Below are positions 12,661 to 25,522 of a stretch of 64,000 bases of DNA, in pieces. Positions within the stretch are counted from its first letter, which is position 1. The number at the start of each line of letters is the position of its first letter. This DNA comes from Paragonimus skrjabini miyazakii. Lineage: Eukaryota > Platyhelminthes > Trematoda > Plagiorchiida > Troglotrematidae. A program made the position numbers and the translations under genes. Under the pieces are notes generated by a model. The model was given only the letters and a program-made list of their open reading frames with translations. It was not told the origin of the DNA and did not search any database. The stretch is from positions 1-64,000 of the forward strand of contig JTDE01022073.1 in NCBI GenBank assembly GCA_014338405.1. The letters run 5' to 3'.

Positions 12661-12711
12661 GCTCAAGTCAATTTGGAGGTGAATCTTCCTGAATTTATTG
12701 ACGAGCTTTAG
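12661..12711 (+). CDS. Candidate 3'-terminal exon with poly(A) signal
   Basis: An acceptor ending ATTATTGCAG at 12660 is followed by an open frame AQVNLEVNLPEFIDEL and TAG at 12709-12711. AATAAA occurs at 12760-12765, about 50 bases after the stop, the right geometry for a last exon with a short 3' UTR. Only about 17 codons are visible, so the family cannot be identified. A possible internal donor (GGAG|GTGAAT) would end the exon earlier. Confidence 0.3.
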   Translation, partial: AQVNLEVNLPEFIDEL

Positions 12712-12765
12712 ACATAGTTTTAGTTGATGAGGTAAATCCTTTCCTTTCGTAGAGTATATAATAAA

Positions 12766-15700
12766 CGTGATCATCTACTGGAACTTTCTAAATTCAACCT
12801 ATTTTCTATACTGAAAGTAGCATTTGGAACGAACAATCCAGTTGGCCCGATGCTCTGCTCAGACTAGTCAGTATTCTATATGTTTATGAGGCAGTAAGCG
12901 CAAGGGACTTTGCTCCTAGTGAGTTAGGTGTGGTGTAACATGATGAAGGTTAGAAATTCACTGAAAAGTACCTTGTAGTTTAGGAATTCTATCATTTGGG
13001 AGGTAGATAAAAATGCATCCGTAGAGCATTAGATTTCCTTTTATCATTCCAAGATAAAGCTTCTGCCTCTCATATCTCCTTGTTGTACAATCTGAAACAA
13101 GACTTTCTAAGAATTTACTGAAGAGGTTTCATGTCTGCCTGACAATCAAGCCCATTTTTTTCAACTTCAACGGCACAGACTAGAATTTTCTTCTTTTTCG
13201 CAAATTCTCATAACTATATTCTTAATGACAACAACAGTAACAAATTACGGGTAACTGGTTTTGAAACACGGCACTCTAGTGAACCCTATTCTCTAGACTA
13301 GCGGCGAGATGTTATATTTACTGTCTATCACGTTAAACACGTCTCTCAAGTGATCAGTGGACATAAAAATGGTTTGTTAAAGGTCGGTCGGAGGGATTCA
13401 AACACCGTAATCACTAAACGGTTTTAGAATTTGAAAACTGATTTCAGAAGAGCCACGCTGCGTAGTTTATTTCATTACGAGCTTAAATATATCTTCTTAA
13501 ATGCCGACCACAGACAGTTACATTGATCAAGACAAAACCAAACGAGACTAAGTTATAATGAACGTCAGTCAACCATTTGTGCAAATCTTTCAACATTACG
13601 GGAGCAGTTGGTGTAACAATCTGTTTATTTTAATGCAAGGAGTTGACTATTGTTTCGTGGTAACAAGTGCATCAGTATAAAACTAGTTTAGCTCATTCAA
13701 AATGACCGCCAGCTGATTTAACTTTAATTGTTTAAACGCTCCTGAAGCTCGATGCGTATCACAATTATATATATACCTATAAAAATTGGACACTGTGATG
13801 TCAAAGATTCCGCAATACTACAGATGGACTTATGATTGTGGAATGCATGATAGGCTACCCTATCCCCAAAATACGCAATATAAAAAGCTTATCATCAGAG
13901 GAAAGATAGTTCTGTAAAACTAAGTGTATAACACAACTTGAAACCTAATGGCCACACTACCGCTAATTCTGAAGTTGTGCAAGCATTCAAGTGTAGCTAA
14001 ATCAAAGAAGTAACAAAATTCTTTGTTCTTAAGTCTAACCATTTCTTGCCGCTACGTTACCTGGATTAGGTACAAAATGAACGACTGCAAAGCTAGGGCG
14101 AATCTAAATATTGCAACGCCGCCGAATGGCACGTCACAGTATCTCTAGAAGTACGGCTGTAAATGCCGGTGGATGCACGTGTTCTAAATATGTCTGAAGA
14201 ATTTTTGTACACACAACTAAAGATTTCTATCCAGTAGGCCCAGAAAGAAATGGGCTTCAAATGGAATAGACGAATCACATTTGACTAAAGTCAGGTCCTC
14301 GTTAAAATAAGTTTTTAACCCAGGTTTGACAGCAAATTTTAAACCTGAATTTTGTCAAATTGGCCTCTCGTGAAGATTGTTGTGTGCAGTTACACAGGTA
14401 TCATAGTGATTATGTAGCTGTTATGATTTTACACCAGAATTTAGCCAGAAGGTAAATTTTGTGAGAGCATTAAGAAGCGTTTCCGCCAGATCAACTGTTT
14501 ATCATTGGTTCGATCAGCATTTGACCTGAGATGAAGAAAAATATCGCGTTTTAGTCTATTACGCAAGTTGACGAAAGAAAGGACCTGCAACTGATATCAG
14601 AAACCCCGTTTTCGCGTGAGGTGAAAAGTTAGTGCGCTTGACCGTGTTACGTAACCTCTGGTTCCCTAGGACACCAGAGTGGCTGCATCGTCAAAATTCA
14701 CGCATCGGGACAACAAAATGTCTATTCATAGTGGTGCGTCTGACAATAAAACCAGCAACAGTCAACACCATGTTTCTGTATACATTTCCATAAGCCATCA
14801 GGTGACTGGGAATAACCAGTAGGTAGATATAACTGATTCCACATGCAGGGACTTCCAGTCAAAATGTAACAGTAGATAAAAAGTGGTGAGCCCATCCACT
14901 GTATGGGAATATTTAAGGATTAGGAGAGAATGATTCCTCTGCCAGCCGATTATACGGTGGGCATATTTAATGAGAACACTAAAGGATTGTGTTTCGTACT
15001 TTTCCGAGTTTTAGTCCCAGCAGTGTAGCATCAATATCTACTGTGCTGATGTTATTTATCTCAGCTTTGTTCTAACGAGCTGCGTTCACACCGAGCCTGA
15101 CGAACGAGGTTGGTGTTGATACTTATTACTGTTTTTTCCGCATAATCAAGTCCACGTAGTTTTCTCAATAAGTCCTTGTCTACGCAATCATGCTGCACAT
15201 TAGGTGTGATACAGCAATGTTGAAATCTGTCAACAAGGCTTTCTGGTATACCACAGATACTACAGCAGAAACTGAGTAGTCAGCTCGGCTATCTCATGAT
15301 TTTCGGAACTCAAGTCTTCAAATGACCGTATAAAAGCCGGTCAACGTGCACCTCTTTAGAAAGATATGATCCGGATAGAGCAGCTTACGATTGAGAACCA
15401 AGAAACGAGCCAATTTTTGAAGACTATGATTGTTCATTTTATTAAAGGACCCGTCTAATCAGGCCATGCCAGCTTTCCGCTTGTTTTTCACCGCAACATC
15501 CTAACCGCATACTGAGATGTAATTCTTTCTTTTGACGGGGTGACACGTGCAGTTTCTGAACACCTTTTGTAGAATTGAACGATGAGTGTAGATAGGTTCT
15601 TCTCTCATAGTTCGCGTAAAACGGGGATGGCGGCGGTTAAATAATTTACTTTCCAGTCCGGATTTGAATGTAATTAATCAAGATATCCCATGGTATCCGT

Positions 15701-16269
15701 AGCCACCGTCAAACTCACTGAAGGATTGCATGGTCCAAAGCCTGTCACTAACATAATGTATACTCCCACTTCCATACCGTTTACGCGCCAATTTGTACGA
15801 ATATGCGCCGACAAGCCAGTGTTGAATTTACCCACCTGGACAAAAGCCGCATATGTTTACTCCGCCAACCTATTTTGGTTACCAACAGACGCTGGCATGA
15901 AGACAAGATGGAAATGTTAGTTTTATCCTCGATCTTCACGAACTACCTAGAACCAGATAAGGTGGTTGGCACTATCTACAATTATTGGACCCAGCCGGTC
16001 AAGGTTCACACTGAGACTAACTAGTCGATAGACCAACATGTGTTTCGGAGCGCTGACAGCTACTATTGTATTCCCGGAATTTTTGAAATTAATAGCGACC
16101 GGCTGTGCAGCTTGGAGGTCTCCTGAAAGTTGGAATATTAAGGGGTGCCAACCACATTCCGTCTTGCGTAGTGAGTATCCATGCAAGGGATACCATATTC
16201 TTCGTTTTAATGTATCAATAATAACAATCATCTACATACATCAATATCAAACTGTTATAAAAAAGATAA
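12766..16269. other. No gene supported
   Basis: Mostly stop-rich in all frames. Overlapping frames of 70-95 codons at 15690-16330 on both strands (plus LPTWTKAAYVYSANLFWLPT; minus LQAAQPVAINFKNSGNTIVA) suggest a patch of higher G+C that may be a decayed coding element, but I recognise no domain. Confidence 0.5.
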
Positions 16270-16437
16270 GAAGCCACCTGTCTGAAAGTGACCTGTTGGT
16301 GCGCATACTTGGAATTTGGATCAGATAGCGTTGACCTCACTCCGGACAACTTCAAATGTTTGGAGTCATTGACGCAACAAATGATTGAAGTGACAGTCAC
16401 CACACAAACAGGCTTGGATTTTCTATCTTTGAAACCG
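16270..16437 (+). CDS. Candidate exon with good donor, unknown protein
   Basis: Open after TAA at 16267-16269. It reads CLKVTCWCAYLEFGSDSVDL, then TPDNFKCLESLTQQMIEVTV, and ends ...LDFLSLKP at a consensus-like donor CCG|GTAAGA after 16437. The composition is strongly protein-like. The upstream acceptor is weak (purine-rich), so the exon start is uncertain. I recognise no family. Confidence 0.22.
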
Positions 16438-18780
16438 GTAAGATTTGCTGAATTGATTTGAACCCAGTTGATCAAAGACAAACCCCTTTCAAGTTTGATC
16501 ATGAAATATTTCTTTGTTGTTGTTTCTTCCTTTCTGAGAATGCGACAACAAAGGGATATTGCATTGAATTAATCAGGTCAGTCTCATCCTGGCCAAAAAT
16601 TTATTCATCATAAGTGTTAAACGATTATTAAATACGTAGTCCTCATAGTGAATTGTAAAGGCTGAACATCATCAGAGCCACTTTCGCTAAAATACATTTG
16701 TTAGCCTAAATTGAATTGATCACCATATGCAGACAGAAGTAAACCCGGAAATTTCTGACGAGTTGTTCGAAAACTCTGGATAATGTGACTGTTTCTTAGA
16801 TGTTCATGATTCTATGTTACACGCTTCCCCAGGAAAAAGAAATTAACTGGGGGGTCATTACAACAACTACTGCTGTAACTCTTGTTTGGAAATGTCTTTG
16901 CTTGAAATGGACAGAATTATAGCTTTGTGGGAACTGCTCAATATAATTGCTGTATACCAAACATTATATTTTCATCTTGTGAGAACAGTCTATTGAAAAA
17001 CGTGTACATGGGTCCCAGCGAGATTATCTCTAGTGTTCGCGGGATTAAAAAACTCATCAAAGAAGGTGTGATGTCGAAAAACCGTCGGTTGTAGCTTGTT
17101 AGGATGACTATGCTTCCACTCTACGACGGTGTGTATAGTTCGCACATTCGTTAAAGAGGTAATTAATTGACAGCTTGGGCTACACGCCCCATGGAATAGC
17201 TTGAGGGTTAGTTTACGGTGGATTTTACCAACTCAGTTCTACAAAATATTTCGTCATGCAAACTCACACCCAACCTCGTGAGATGCGCATAGTGTCACTT
17301 TGTTGAGGAATCAAAATCGCACGTTTTAAGAGAAACAAATAACATTAAGAAAATAATTCCCCATTCGATCTGTTAGACGGGTGATTCGTTAACGTACATA
17401 CAACAGTCGTATTCCATTGGTTTTGTTATTAATAATATTTAATTTATTTTGTGTTTAACTTATGGACGTTTTTCATCAAGGTTGACTTCCGATACACTTC
17501 GCCTCTTTCAACCACGTCAATGCTTTCCTCACCGATGTTATCGGACAACTAACGCGTGCCCAGAAATTTAAGGTAACCCGAGAACAAAAACTAACACAAG
17601 ACAGCGATCGTAATCGCACGGACGAATGTATTTTGACCAGCATTGAAATAAGTCCTTTGAAAATTTGGCATACGAATTTGCGCATTCACCATTAGGTTGT
17701 AAGCACAGGTGAGCTTCATTGTTCCTCTACTGATATAAGGTCAGTTTGAGTGAAGAGTCAGTTAGCCTTGACAAGTCAATGAAAATAGTTGTTGTTTGTC
17801 GTTCTAATGAAATACACTTCGGTAGTACGATATAGTGGTTAACGCATCAAACTACAAGAACAGTAGCACACAAAGACATGGTTATAATTGGCTACAGACT
17901 GTGTGGCTGTTCCGGAAACGACTACACTTGACAATAGAATCCAACTTACATCAGTGTGCTTCAGTGATTCTCGCAGCGTCCACGGCATTATATGTCGGTA
18001 AACCGTCTTAAATGAAACGACCAAACGGAGCACATTATGACCGGCTTCAAACCCAGACTGAGAAAACCTAAATAGACGGAGGGTTTTAAGGAAATTTTTT
18101 TGTTAAGGAAACGTTCAAGTCAACGCTGGAACCGTAGGCTACTGGCTTGTTTACATGCATAAGATTGGCGCAGTCCCATGTCTACTGCAAGAAGCAACAT
18201 GAGCATACTTACTTTTAATGAACTCGATAACCGTTTTGCAGTGCCGTTGCCTAACTTTAGATAAACTATTGTTCTTTCTGCGGCATTTGCCGGGTGATTC
18301 GAAGTCTAATCATCACTACTCGCACGTTATAACAACAGCCCCAGGCGTCTTCGACTGACCTAAACTCATATTAGACTTCGGTTTACTGTACAAATTAGAT
18401 ATTAGCCTGTCCAAGCAAGGTGAAAACATTGCAGCCTTGGTTGTTCATTTGACCTGTCCTGTTTTCAGTGCTTAAATTAGCTAAGTTCATTAAGCCGAAT
18501 CGACGGCATTCTCTCTTCCTGAGGAATTGAGCCCAGTTTAATCACAGACAGTGTTTTACATATAGGAGAGGTTAGTTCTTCAAGATTATTTTTCAGGTAC
18601 AAAGCATTTTCTTACTTCGTTCAAGTGCTTGTCGGACAAGTGCCCTAAGATTTACTTCAATGAATTTGACACAAATATTAAACATCAAGATCTCTGGCTT
18701 ATTTCATATATTTGTTACCAGGCTGCCTAATGGCTGGCTAATTTTAGTACTAACAATTACCTTGGCAAACGTGATAGGTT
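16438..18780. other. No gene supported
   Basis: A 70-codon stop-free stretch at about 17484-17690 on the plus strand (...NAFLTDVIGQLTRAQKF...) has a protein-like composition but neither a start codon nor an acceptor. The remainder shows nothing recognisable. Confidence 0.5.
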
Positions 18781-18782
18781 AG

Positions 18783-18872
18783 AAGATTGCGGAAAGCCTG
18801 GACTGCAATCGAACCAACGACAGAGAAAACATGTCTAAATGCTGCAAATGCTTTACTAGCTGAGCTAGAAAG
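18783..18872 (-). repeat. tRNA-like relic (SINE head or tRNA pseudogene)
   Basis: On the minus strand an A-box match TAGCTCAGCTAG (18856-18867) and a B-box-like GGTTCGATTGC (18805-18815) sit about 40 bases apart, the normal spacing of an internal pol III promoter. The T-arm does not pair well and there is no clear cloverleaf, so a functional tRNA is unlikely. It differs from the hammerhead-bearing SINE family found elsewhere in the window. Confidence 0.4.
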
Positions 18873-18989
18873 CTATGCTTGAGGATCGCAGAATTTGGAT
18901 TTGAACTCAATCACCCACCCAATGCCACCGTCTCAATGTGGACTCCGTCAAATGATCCAGCAGAATTTCTAAATCATTTCGCACTGCAA

Positions 18990-19065
18990 TCCACCGATTA
19001 TGCTCACGAGCATATGGTGCTTCCAGATATGTTGTATCTGTTGCTGGTTCGAGCCTGGAGGAAGT
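18990..19065 (+). repeat. Second tRNA-like relic, opposite strand
   Basis: On the plus strand GGTTCGAGCC near 19045 is a perfect B-box match. About 45 bases upstream, TGCTCACGAGCAT is a weak A-box or D-arm-like sequence. Together with the minus-strand module 120 bases away it suggests two tRNA-derived repeats in inverted arrangement. Both are degenerate. Confidence 0.25.
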
Positions 19066-22000
19066 GCAAGTTTTTGCAGTTGAGTTTTTTCAGACTGGTT
19101 AATTGTATTTTTAGTTAATTTTGGTCTAATTTGGATATGTGCCAGTCTCAACTTGAATTCAATGCCAAATTCCGTCAAAACCACCGTTTTACATACAAGT
19201 TTGTGATCAGTGACTATGTTCTATTGAATGAGTAGCGTCATCGGCCACATGACCTAAAATGGGCTATTTCGAGCACTGCTGTATTACACCGTTGGTTTCA
19301 CGGCAAACAATTTGCGGATAACAGCTGACCACAAAGCTGTCTAAGTAACTTGTAGCACATTATCTCTTTTAGACGGCAGTGATAAAACTAGTGTTTTCTT
19401 AAGAACTGCAGGTTGTGATCACATTGCATACTGATCGTACTGAATATACCTATCACTACTTTCCGATAACATTTTGTCAAATAACGTTTACCTAGTTGTC
19501 GTAATTTATCATCCAAAGGCAAGGTCACGAGCCGAACTGAACAGTCTGTGCATCCCTACAAGAATAAGCAGAAAATTTAAAACTTTCAAAAATTTCATGT
19601 TTTGGTGGCAGTCGGAAGTATTAAACTTCGTAAGTATGTTTTGTTGTAGATAATTACATAAAATTGACGTTTTTATGGTAAACATGAATGGAAGTGCAGC
19701 GGAATCTGGTCGATTTGTAGATCTTTTCAAACACGGATCCCATCAAACATGTCGCTTAACAGAATAAACGGGCTGTAGGCTTGACGTCTACCACATGCCA
19801 CAGAAAAATGTGAAGTAACCGATGGTTAGTTTTTGACCGCTGATGCGCAAGTTGAGTGATCCTGAATAAGGCTTGCGAAAAACGTTAGTCCCTTTGGGCT
19901 TGCCCTGAATCAATAGTTGGACAGCGACCGTAAATAATGTGGCAATATTTTTATGAAATTTATTTTTCCACCGCTAAGCTCTCAGTAATGTGGATGAGTT
20001 GACTTTTAGAGTTGGATAGAAGGGGTAAAGTTTTAACTGGTAACCCTGAAATGCATTTTGGGTGGGATATATTTTTAGTCGCGACGCATCTTAGTAGTTA
20101 AGTATCTGCGTATATAGGTTTCAAGCCTCTGTCATGAAGTAGTGACTCCAGTGACTTGTGATTTGTGTGATTTTGAATGTGCCTTAAAGGTCCGAATTTA
20201 ATTACATCGTAAACAAACTTCAGTTAGCAATACAATCTTTTAATATGGCCTCGTAACGAGCAGATACGCAGCCCTACCCAAATAGATGTTGGTCGTAGGA
20301 CTCTGTTCATCTCTACAGTGTCTTATCCAGTCAGTTACGCAGTACTCAAAAAAGATTTTCTGACGAGTTCAGCAGCAGTTGGCCTGATGTTTGCGTTAAT
20401 AATGCGCTAGTTAATTTGATCTTAACAGTATACGGACTCATTTGGTTGAAGTAACTTTGACATACACAGATTTAGACATGTTGTGTGAGCTGCGTAGTAG
20501 AAACAGCCATAACATCGTCTGTGGCTGAAATTAACGAACAAATTTTCAAGTTCGAGTATACACAAATTTGAAACTCACGTCCGTTGTTTTGCTGTCATGC
20601 GATTTCCCAGTAATTTTTCCTACCCTCACACTAATTCATTGAGACGCCCTGACTCAGTGCTGTATACATTCGGTTATGACACGTGGTACAACGATGATGC
20701 TGGCTCCAAACCGCACAGCTATGACGGTTCTTATCCAGACTTGGATGGCCAGACAATCTCTATTTCACCTTAACCCTAAGTTGTCATATGACTTACGAAA
20801 CAAGCGGTGTATCTGAAAAGTGCAGAATATTACAAATCATCACAGGCAAATCAGCATTACAACAGTTTATGTTTAACGTGGTTTAAACCTCCCAACTTTG
20901 AAGTTTGTGCGCATAAACCAAACTAAAATAAGTCATGTAGTGTTCATGTAGTGTTCCACGGTTAATAAAATATAGCATTCGTATTCCTTGTCTTAGTGGC
21001 TAGTTGCCGATTTTATCAAACGCCCTGTTGAAACAACTGAAAAATAATTTCAGTATGAAACATATACTCAATTTGTTTTGATAAAATCCGCTCCTTGAAA
21101 TGCATACTGAGGCATTGCATTAAACTGTTCAGAATCTGTTAACGTTTTTACAATTCCATGTCATTCATATGTATATCTTGTAAAGTTACCCAACCTGGTA
21201 CTGTGACAATTGTGGAAAATATAAAGGGATGTGCAAGGGGTGTTAACATCAGCAGGGAGTTGTTGGTACATTACCAAGTATTGAGTGCCCGGAATTGCAA
21301 TCACCAGGGCTAAGTATTGGTAGAGAAAATTGATGCTTTGGCTTGACTAGTAGACCGGAGAGGTTGAGACAATGGTAAGGCCGAATTAACAATTAGCCCA
21401 CTCGCATAATACTGCCCACTAGGTTAGATGTCTTATGTGCGATAACACTGTGAGCCAGTAAACTTGAAATAACAGGTTCTGTTCAGTGATATTTGGGAAG
21501 ACCGCTAGCTTCATTGATACCAACTTAATGACACTATTTTACTTTCTGTTTAGCAGACGCATATAATGTTCTTCATAGTTTATACTGAAGGTCATGATGA
21601 GCCTGTGTGTTAATCCATTACGAGTTTTGTGCCGGCATTTTGTCACTGGTTCATGTAAGTACTTCAGACGGTTAACTCTAGCCTCACTCCCGCTAGCTTG
21701 GTTGAGCTTTTATTCTGAGGTCAAAGGTCCAAAGCCTGCATGGTTAAGTGTATGTTAACTTCTAGTGTGTTACATTAAAAGTTGCACAGTAATATTGTGA
21801 ACATGTAACGTAGTCTCAACACATGTATTTTAGTACATGAAAAGCACATGAAATGAGCCATACTGTTTTAGCATGCTCGCGTGATATAAGAAAGCTGTTT
21901 TTGCCAGTTACGCCTACTCATTATCGCATTCCACATTCATGCGAATGTTACATTGTTTTAGTTGATTGATCATTTTTGTCATTTGGTCAAAAAGTCAAAC

Positions 22001-22607
22001 TGACATTACGATAAGCATCGCACCCAGTAGAATGTTGTACTTTCATATTTTCAACTGTTGCTTTCATTATATATAAGGACAATCATTTATAACCAGCTAC
22101 GTATCTGGACGACTTAGCATTACCTAAATTTTGATTATTCATGTGTTTAACAGAAAACCGTTGATTCACAGGAAAATAGTTGACGTTTTCAAATCCGGGG
22201 CATGAAGAGCATTAATATTTTATTATACATCTACACGTTGATACCATTGCAAGAATTGTCAGGAGCGTTGTTACGACTGAGCTGTATTTAGTATCTGCTG
22301 GTGAGACTTGTTATAATCAAAACATTTAATTACCCACAACTGGATTGTTGAAAAGTCTGTAAATCAATTAGATTATGCCCGCTGGTTATGTCACTGATGT
22401 GTCAGTGAACACAAACACTATAAATCACTGGTAATCATATGAGCACCCCAAATAATTATATAAAAGAGCACTGAGCGATTCTACTGGGAATAATACGAGA
22501 TGATCATACAATATCGGTTGTGGGGTTGACATTCTGAAAACAATTTTATTTTGGGCATATCGGGCCTTACAAAGAAGTCAACATGTCAGGTAGCCTACAA
22601 TAAAACA
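19066..22607. other. No gene supported
   Basis: Stop-rich in all frames. The only local structure noticed is an 11-bp tandem duplication (CATGTAGTGTT twice) near 20934-20955. Confidence 0.55.
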
Positions 22608-22803
22608 ATGCACCGGACTCGAGTTTCGCCCCTATCATAGTTCATCAGCAGTGCATATCCTCCTCCCGGTCAGGGTTTGCCTATCTTTCCTTGCGATTCT
22701 AGGTATATTGAATCAGAAACAGTGATGACAACCTAATGCTAAGCTTGACCGAATAATCACATTCAGATGATCGATCACAATTTTGTGGGATTAGTTTTCA
22801 GCT
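22608..22803 (-). mobile_element. Hammerhead SINE copy A, truncated and diverged
   Basis: Minus orientation. It matches the family from the 5' region (plus-strand sequence at about 22746-22803, GACCGAATAATCAC and beyond) through a degenerate tRNA-like part to the ribozyme at 22610-22655. The 3' tail beyond the ribozyme is missing at this end. The nearest relative is copy B at 39.6 kb, sharing the stretch after the ribozyme that replaces the normal B box. Confidence 0.7.
22610..22655 (-). ncRNA. Hammerhead ribozyme, copy A (stem II damaged)
   Basis: The core CTGATGA, GAAA and GTC cleavage triplet are intact. Stem I reads GCACTG/CGGTGC: relative to the family consensus GCACTA/TAGTGC the pair next to the core has changed on both sides (A-U to G-C) and the next is a U-G wobble, so pairing is kept. 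Stem II is disrupted (ACTAT..AGGGGC), so activity is doubtful. Confidence 0.6.
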
Positions 22804-22933
22804 TGCTATTTTATTTCGAAATGAGACTGGCCGGAATCAATTTGTTCGAACTAATCAATAATTCCTTGAGCAAGACCTCCCAGTAATGTTGCAATTGCCG
22901 TCTTCATTGAATTTTTCGGGGTTTTGATTAATT
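22804..22933. other. Spacer between SINE copy A and the tail fragment A'
   Basis: About 130 bases of AT-rich sequence, with nothing recognised. Confidence 0.6.
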
Positions 22934-23013
22934 CAGATTAAACATCACCCACACTTGATTGCAGTTTTCTGTTAATGACACCAACTGAAACGTTCATGAT
23001 TCAAAGTAAGCAC
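22934..23013 (-). mobile_element. Hammerhead SINE 3'-tail fragment A'
   Basis: Plus-strand reading ATTAAACATCACCCACACTT onward matches the reverse complement of the family 3' tail. Similarity stops at GCAC (about 23012), within about 2-3 bases of where the family's ribozyme would cleave (GCACTA^GACTC on this strand). The unit upstream of that point is absent. Confidence 0.6.
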
Positions 23014-24117
23014 GGTGGAGAGTAAAAATGTTTGTTTTAGTGCAAAACCACGCGACTTTGTAGTCTTTAAGCCGTCTAAATACAGCTCTGTATCTGACAT
23101 ATATATATTAATATCAAAGGCAAGTTGGATTTGGTTCACTTTCTACCACTTGAAACTTCCATTGTTTATTGTGTGAGATGAAGTTATTTACTGACCTTCG
23201 GGTAGTTCACTCCGGTTGATTTTATCTGCATTAATTAGTTGATTCCACTTGTTGTATTGGTTTCATTTTATACCGTTTTTTTATTGTTCATGCTAACTGC
23301 CACGACTATCGTGGCAGAACATGTGCCACCACAATATATACAGTAGCAGGGGGCTTAACACACAAGGAAGGACTGTTGTTGTTTTTGAAGAACGATATTT
23401 TTGGAATAAAGGTCAACATGATTTTGGTAGTAAAGAAACACCGTTGTGTAACAGCTACCTTCGTACACTCGTCCAGTTTCTAAAGAAGTCCATTGGATGA
23501 TTCAGAGTTTGTGCTTGGTTGACGTTCGTATACTCTACTGATAGCCGCTCAACGTATTTGTTTTATAGGCCCCTATTGTCAAGTAATCACAGATCAGTCC
23601 TCAAGCTAAGTGAAAGTGTTGAAATATATTTGTCAAATGATTAACTGTTATTAATGCAATGAATGAATATTCATGAACACAGTGTTCCTGAAAATAGTGC
23701 ATCTCAAGTTACTTCAGTCTGCGTCAGCAGAAAATCCGGACTTATTTATGGTATCTTTGCATTTTGCGCCTTTATTGAGTACGAGTCGTGGCTGGCGAAG
23801 ATCGTTCTGCATAATTAGATTACTTGGTTGACAAGCTAACGAGGTTTATTGCGCACTCACTGAAGTGGTGTGATCGTCACACAAATGCAATAATCTGATT
23901 GTGCAAGCTAGTTACATGCTTTTCAAAATGCCACGCCAAGCAAATGCGGAAGAGAGAACGAAGATGGAGATATGTCAACAATGGCAATAAATCGATGAAA
24001 ATATAAAGCACATTAATGCTCATTGAGAAACATGTGCCTCAATTTGTACGGTAGAACCACTACAGATGTTGCGAAATGTCGATAATTTGTTTAATCGATC
24101 CGGTTGATTTCTTACAG
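23014..24117. other. No gene supported
   Basis: AT-rich sequence. It ends in a good 3' splice-site candidate (GATTTCTTACAG, AG at 24116-24117). Confidence 0.55.
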
Positions 24118-24316
24118 TATTGAATTCAGGCAGTTAATTACGGTGCGAATTGCTGACGGTAAAAAGGGTAAGGTGAAACTTCACAAAACGCTTATCGAGC
24201 AACAGATAGGACTTGATTCACTTGAACTGAAGCATACAGAGGAAAAGGGTAGTCAAATTTGCAGTAATTATAGGCAGATGCACAAGATCTATGATTTCCA
24301 GAACCAGTACTTATGA
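24118..24316 (+). CDS. Candidate terminal exon, lysine-rich protein, unknown
   Basis: A good acceptor ending TTTCTTACAG at 24117 is followed by about 65 open codons to TGA at 24314-24316. The peptide is charged and helical-looking (SIEFRQLITVRIADGKKGKV, later QQIGLDSLELKHTEEKG). An internal GGGTAAGG near 24168 could act as a donor, giving a 50-base exon instead. No AATAAA was found close downstream. No family recognised. Confidence 0.28.
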
Positions 24317-25066
24317 CAGTGGGATCCAACTCATTTGTTTGAGCACTACTGAACCTCGCAGCAGTAATGGCACTGAACACGCTGAAATGTTGTCAAAGCG
24401 TCTAATGTGGACAGACGGTTTCAGTCGTATGCTGATAAAATCTACACAGATGAAAGACTGATAGAAGTATGTTGTCAGGACAGCTTGCTAGCCAGTATTC
24501 CAGCTGGTGACATCTGATTGCTCCACAATGAGTCGACCACACTTCGATGTGTACAAACGACGATTATTTTAACAAGTTTTGCAATGTGAAGAGTACTTTA
24601 TACTTTCAGCTGACTACTACTTTTAAAACAGAGTTTAAGCAGTTTAAATTTGTGGAATATTTACCTTCTAATGAAACTGTTCTTACCGTTGCTTCTTTGG
24701 AATGCCGTTGATTTTAAGTCCATTTTGTAAACAATTTTTTCGTTACATTTGAGAAAACGTCGGCCAGTTTTGAACCGAGGGAATCGCACAGAACAACACT
24801 AACTTGGCCAAAATGAGGCTGTTCATATTCAAGTCGAATGTCTTTTGGAAGTAGAAGACTAAGTTCCTTAAGTTATAAACGATAACTTGGGATAGAATTA
24901 TTTTGAGACAGCGTATAATCGTATAAAATGCCGATACATCTCCAGCTGGCTACCGAATATCACGATGTGAACAACCAGCATGCCTGACTTAAAACAGAAC
25001 AATCCATCATCCTGGGCGGGGAAACATCATCTGGTGACACTCAGTCATTCAATCATTCTTACTTAC

Positions 25067-25522
25067 CTTTATTTATCAGGCATTGAGAACCAGAGTTGCG
25101 GACGCAGATATAAAACACTGTACTCATCTCTTGTCTGACAGTAACATTTTGACTTATAACACTTCCTCCATTCGACGGTTCGCCTTTCGCATCATATTCC
25201 AGTGTTTTTAAACTGATTGGTTCACATAAGTTGCTGAAAAGATTGAGCAAACAATCGAAATCCGGCATTAAATATTTTTGTGCTCTCCTGATGCATCGAA
25301 CTAAATAGATCCACTGATTCATAATGAATGATTCGACCAATTGGTCGTGTGAAGTAAGATAAAAAATAGGTGATCTCTGTTGTTGACGTTTCCAGTTAGA
25401 GCTATACTTGACGAAATTGACAGTTCTCTTATAAGGTTTTGGATCTTTTATGAGCAGACCATCGAAAACGGATAAGTTATGAAGTATTTGGGGCTTTCTT
25501 GTTACAACCACTTGGCTTTGGA
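25067..25522 (-). CDS. Candidate large internal exon, unknown protein
   Basis: Minus strand, about 150 open codons ending in a perfect donor (AAAG|GTAAGTAAG at 25067/25066). The acceptor is probably CTGATTAG at 25523-25524. Composition is strongly protein-like: NFVKYSSNWKRQQQRSPIFY, HDQLVESFIMNQWIYLVRCI, then LLNLFSNLCEPISLKTLEYD. It looks like a helical cytoplasmic protein without membrane segments or repeats. I recognise no family. It is the best exon candidate on the minus strand by length and donor quality. The neighbouring exon at 25915 is on the other strand and belongs to a different transcript if real. Confidence 0.42.

Noticed and set aside
15690..16502. Several overlapping frames on both strands, at first read as a possible repeat-domain gene
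   Set aside because: The frames conflict, no repeated motif could be verified, and only the 16270-16437 part has a usable donor.
16744..16775. Hammerhead-like CTGACGA ... GAAA
   Set aside because: The seven bases between the two core parts (GTTGTTC) cannot form stem II, and no cleavage triplet with a matching stem I follows.
17484..17690. 70-codon stop-free plus-strand stretch with protein-like residues
   Set aside because: It begins immediately after a stop with no ATG and no acceptor in phase. The opposite strand is also open, so composition alone is not enough.
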